A stretch of DNA of 64,000 nt from Sulfurimonas sp. HSL3-7 (GTDB lineage Bacteria; Campylobacterota; Campylobacteria; Campylobacterales; Sulfurimonadaceae), in the NCBI RefSeq assembly GCF_039645985.1, contig NZ_CP147919.1, positions 2,728,001-2,792,000 of the forward strand, written 5' to 3'. Under the pieces are notes generated by a model. The model searched no databases. It saw only the letters and a program-made list of their open reading frames with translations, and was not told the origin of the DNA. How positions within the stretch are numbered: the stretch's first letter is position 1; every line of letters starts with the position of its first letter. Position numbers and translations under genes: made by a program. Of this stretch, positions 61,376 to 64,000 are shown piece by piece.

Positions 61376-61667
61376 AAGCAGAATATACTCTATAAAGCTT
61401 CTTAATCATCTCTTTCATTCCGTCCCATCACCGAGTATGCATCAAGTCTTAAACACACCGTAAAGCAGGTATAAGCTTATTCCCACAACATCCAATAATT
61501 CATGCACGTGTTCAAATAAACAGGCTATCTCGTAGATTAAGAATTGATGTAATAAAGAGCGAAGTCGAAGTGAAACAATATAATAGGACAAGACCCGCTA
61601 CGGCCTGCAATATAAACAGATATGGTCCCAGAGGCATGTTATGTGCGGATATAGTATGAAGAATAAA

Positions 61668-61842
61668 AATCCGAGAACTGGGATATCTCATAGAAAAGAT
61701 GCCCAAAGGCATGTTTTGTATGAGTAAAGTAGCAATAAATAGAGAGTGTAACGATCAATAGCCGGCGATTTGTATATGATAAAAGTTATGATTGTTAAGA
61801 GTAAATGTAGTTTATGGGAGTTTGTATAATCCGAGAACTAGG
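61668..61842 (-). repeat. Repeated 5S-flank/terminator unit (first copy and start of second)
   Basis: AATCCGAGAACTGGG near 61668-61682 and AATCCGAGAACTAGG at 61828-61842 match the sequence at the 5S rRNA 3' end (62002-62016). Each is followed by GATATCTCATAGAAAAG, then a hairpin, then TGAGTAAAGT. Copies recur every 160-175 bases, and a TAGCCG(G/C)CGAT element is also shared, so the unit looks like a duplicated rRNA operon end. Confidence 0.7.
61699..61712 (-). terminator. rRNA operon terminator, distal copy
   Basis: On the minus strand ATGCC-TTTG-GGCAT is followed by CTTTTCT. It belongs to the repeat unit starting near 61668 and reads out of the rRNA operon. Confidence 0.6.
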
Positions 61843-61858
61843 ATATCTCATAGAAAAG

Positions 61859-61873
61859 CTGACTAAATGTCAG
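61859..61873 (-). terminator. rRNA operon terminator, proximal copy
   Basis: On the minus strand CTGAC-ATTTA-GTCAG is followed by CTTTTCT. The stem differs in sequence from the distal copy but the fold and flanks are kept, which points to selection for the hairpin. Confidence 0.65.
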
Positions 61874-62011
61874 GTTTTATCTGAGTAAAGTCGCATAAGA
61901 TGGAGCAAATGAACGAAGTGAATACGCAGACAATAGCCGCCGATATGGATGTGAAAAAGTTTATAATAATTGTAAATGATTGAAGTTTAAAAATTGAAGT
62001 AAATCCGAGAA

Positions 62012-62126
62012 CTAGGCGGCGACCTACGTTTCCACACCTGAAAGGTGCAGTATCATCAGCGAAGGGAGGCTTAGCTTCTGGGTTCGGAATGGAGCCAGGC
62101 GTTTCCCTCTCTCTATAGCCACCTAG
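62012..62126 (-). rRNA. rrf: 5S ribosomal RNA
   Basis: About 115 bases. Terminal helix I is visible: CTAGGTGGC at the 5' end (62126 down to 62118) pairs with GCCGCCTAG at the 3' end (62020 down to 62012). Internal 5S landmarks are present, such as CCATTCCGAACCCAGAAG and GAAACGTAGG. It lies downstream of 23S, as in a standard rRNA operon. Ends are accurate to a few bases. Confidence 0.92.
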
Positions 62127-62282
62127 ACAATCGGAAGTAAAAGCATCGAGATGATCTTACTTCCAACTGCTTGGATATATTGGAGTAGTTAATTATTGTC
62201 AGTCAACAGGTTTTGTAACTATAATCGATTCATGCTGCTCATTCGATATATACTGAATAAGGCAGTGATTACGCAATTATGA
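62127..62282 (-). other. 23S-5S spacer
   Basis: About 155 bases between the 3' end of 23S and the start of 5S. No tRNA is recognised in it; it is AT-rich and has no open frame of note. Confidence 0.6.

Positions 62283-64000
<1,718 letters not shown>

Noticed and set aside
61668-62016. CRISPR-like spaced repeats
   Set aside because: Repeats are only two or three, 160-175 bases apart, and tied to the 5S end and terminators, so they are rRNA-flank duplications.
62127-62282. tRNA gene in the 23S-5S spacer
   Set aside because: No cloverleaf or T-loop motif could be found.

Overview
The window looks like chromosome from a member of the Campylobacterota (Epsilonproteobacteria), probably a GC-rich relative of Sulfurimonas/Sulfurovum. 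The pointers are an ArsS-type sensor kinase, CZB-like and CetB-like PAS proteins, many c-di-GMP/PAS signalling proteins, a periplasmic molybdoenzyme with c-type cytochrome and sulfurtransferase, and a 23S-5S rRNA operon end. This placement is inference from gene content; the 23S sequence would settle it. The left ~40 kb is clearly richer in GC and in G/C third codon positions than the right ~20 kb.

Layout. 2-5320 (+): urea degradation by the urea carboxylase/allophanate hydrolase route (carboxylase C-terminal part, a xylose-isomerase-like protein, an EamA transporter, and an allophanate hydrolase split into two overlapping genes). 5356-5763 (-): unknown protein. 13689 down to 5861 (-): an operon of TetR regulator, outer-membrane channel fused to a periplasmic-binding-like domain, HlyD adaptor, RbbA-type ABC protein and YhhJ-type permease, i.e. 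a complete ABC tripartite exporter. 13.8-19.8 kb (-): an SDR oxidoreductase, then proline use (putA-putP). 20.1-28.5 kb: two c-di-GMP proteins, small unknown genes, and a Spy-like periplasmic protein with an OmpR/ArsS two-component pair. 28.6-34.7 kb (+): MarR regulator with an RND efflux pump and outer-membrane lipoprotein channel. 34.8-41.5 kb: DODA-type dioxygenase, a PAS/HD-GYP/two-component cluster, a HAD phosphatase and a CZB-like protein. 41.5-44.2 kb: ArfB, thioredoxin-like protein, ArsR and divergent ArsB.

44.4-50.2 kb: leuC, mobA, a membrane protein, then moaC-DUF493-helical protein. 58930 down to 50281 (-): the most notable block, a periplasmic type II DMSO-reductase-family enzyme (sulfurtransferase, alpha, beta, a heme-b gamma subunit fused to a monoheme cytochrome c, a Cys-rich protein, then TorD-type chaperone and a multi-cluster ferredoxin). 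MobA and MoaC nearby supply molybdenum cofactor synthesis. 59.3-61.3 kb (+): a three-gene overlapping set ending in the Fe-S carrier ATPase Mrp/ApbC. 61.4-64.0 kb (-): repeated 5S-flank/terminator units, 5S rRNA and the 3' part of 23S rRNA, which runs off the window.

No CRISPR array, tRNA, insertion sequence or prophage gene was recognised. The best candidate for an undescribed system is the 50.3-58.9 kb molybdoenzyme cluster, whose substrate cannot be read from the sequence.
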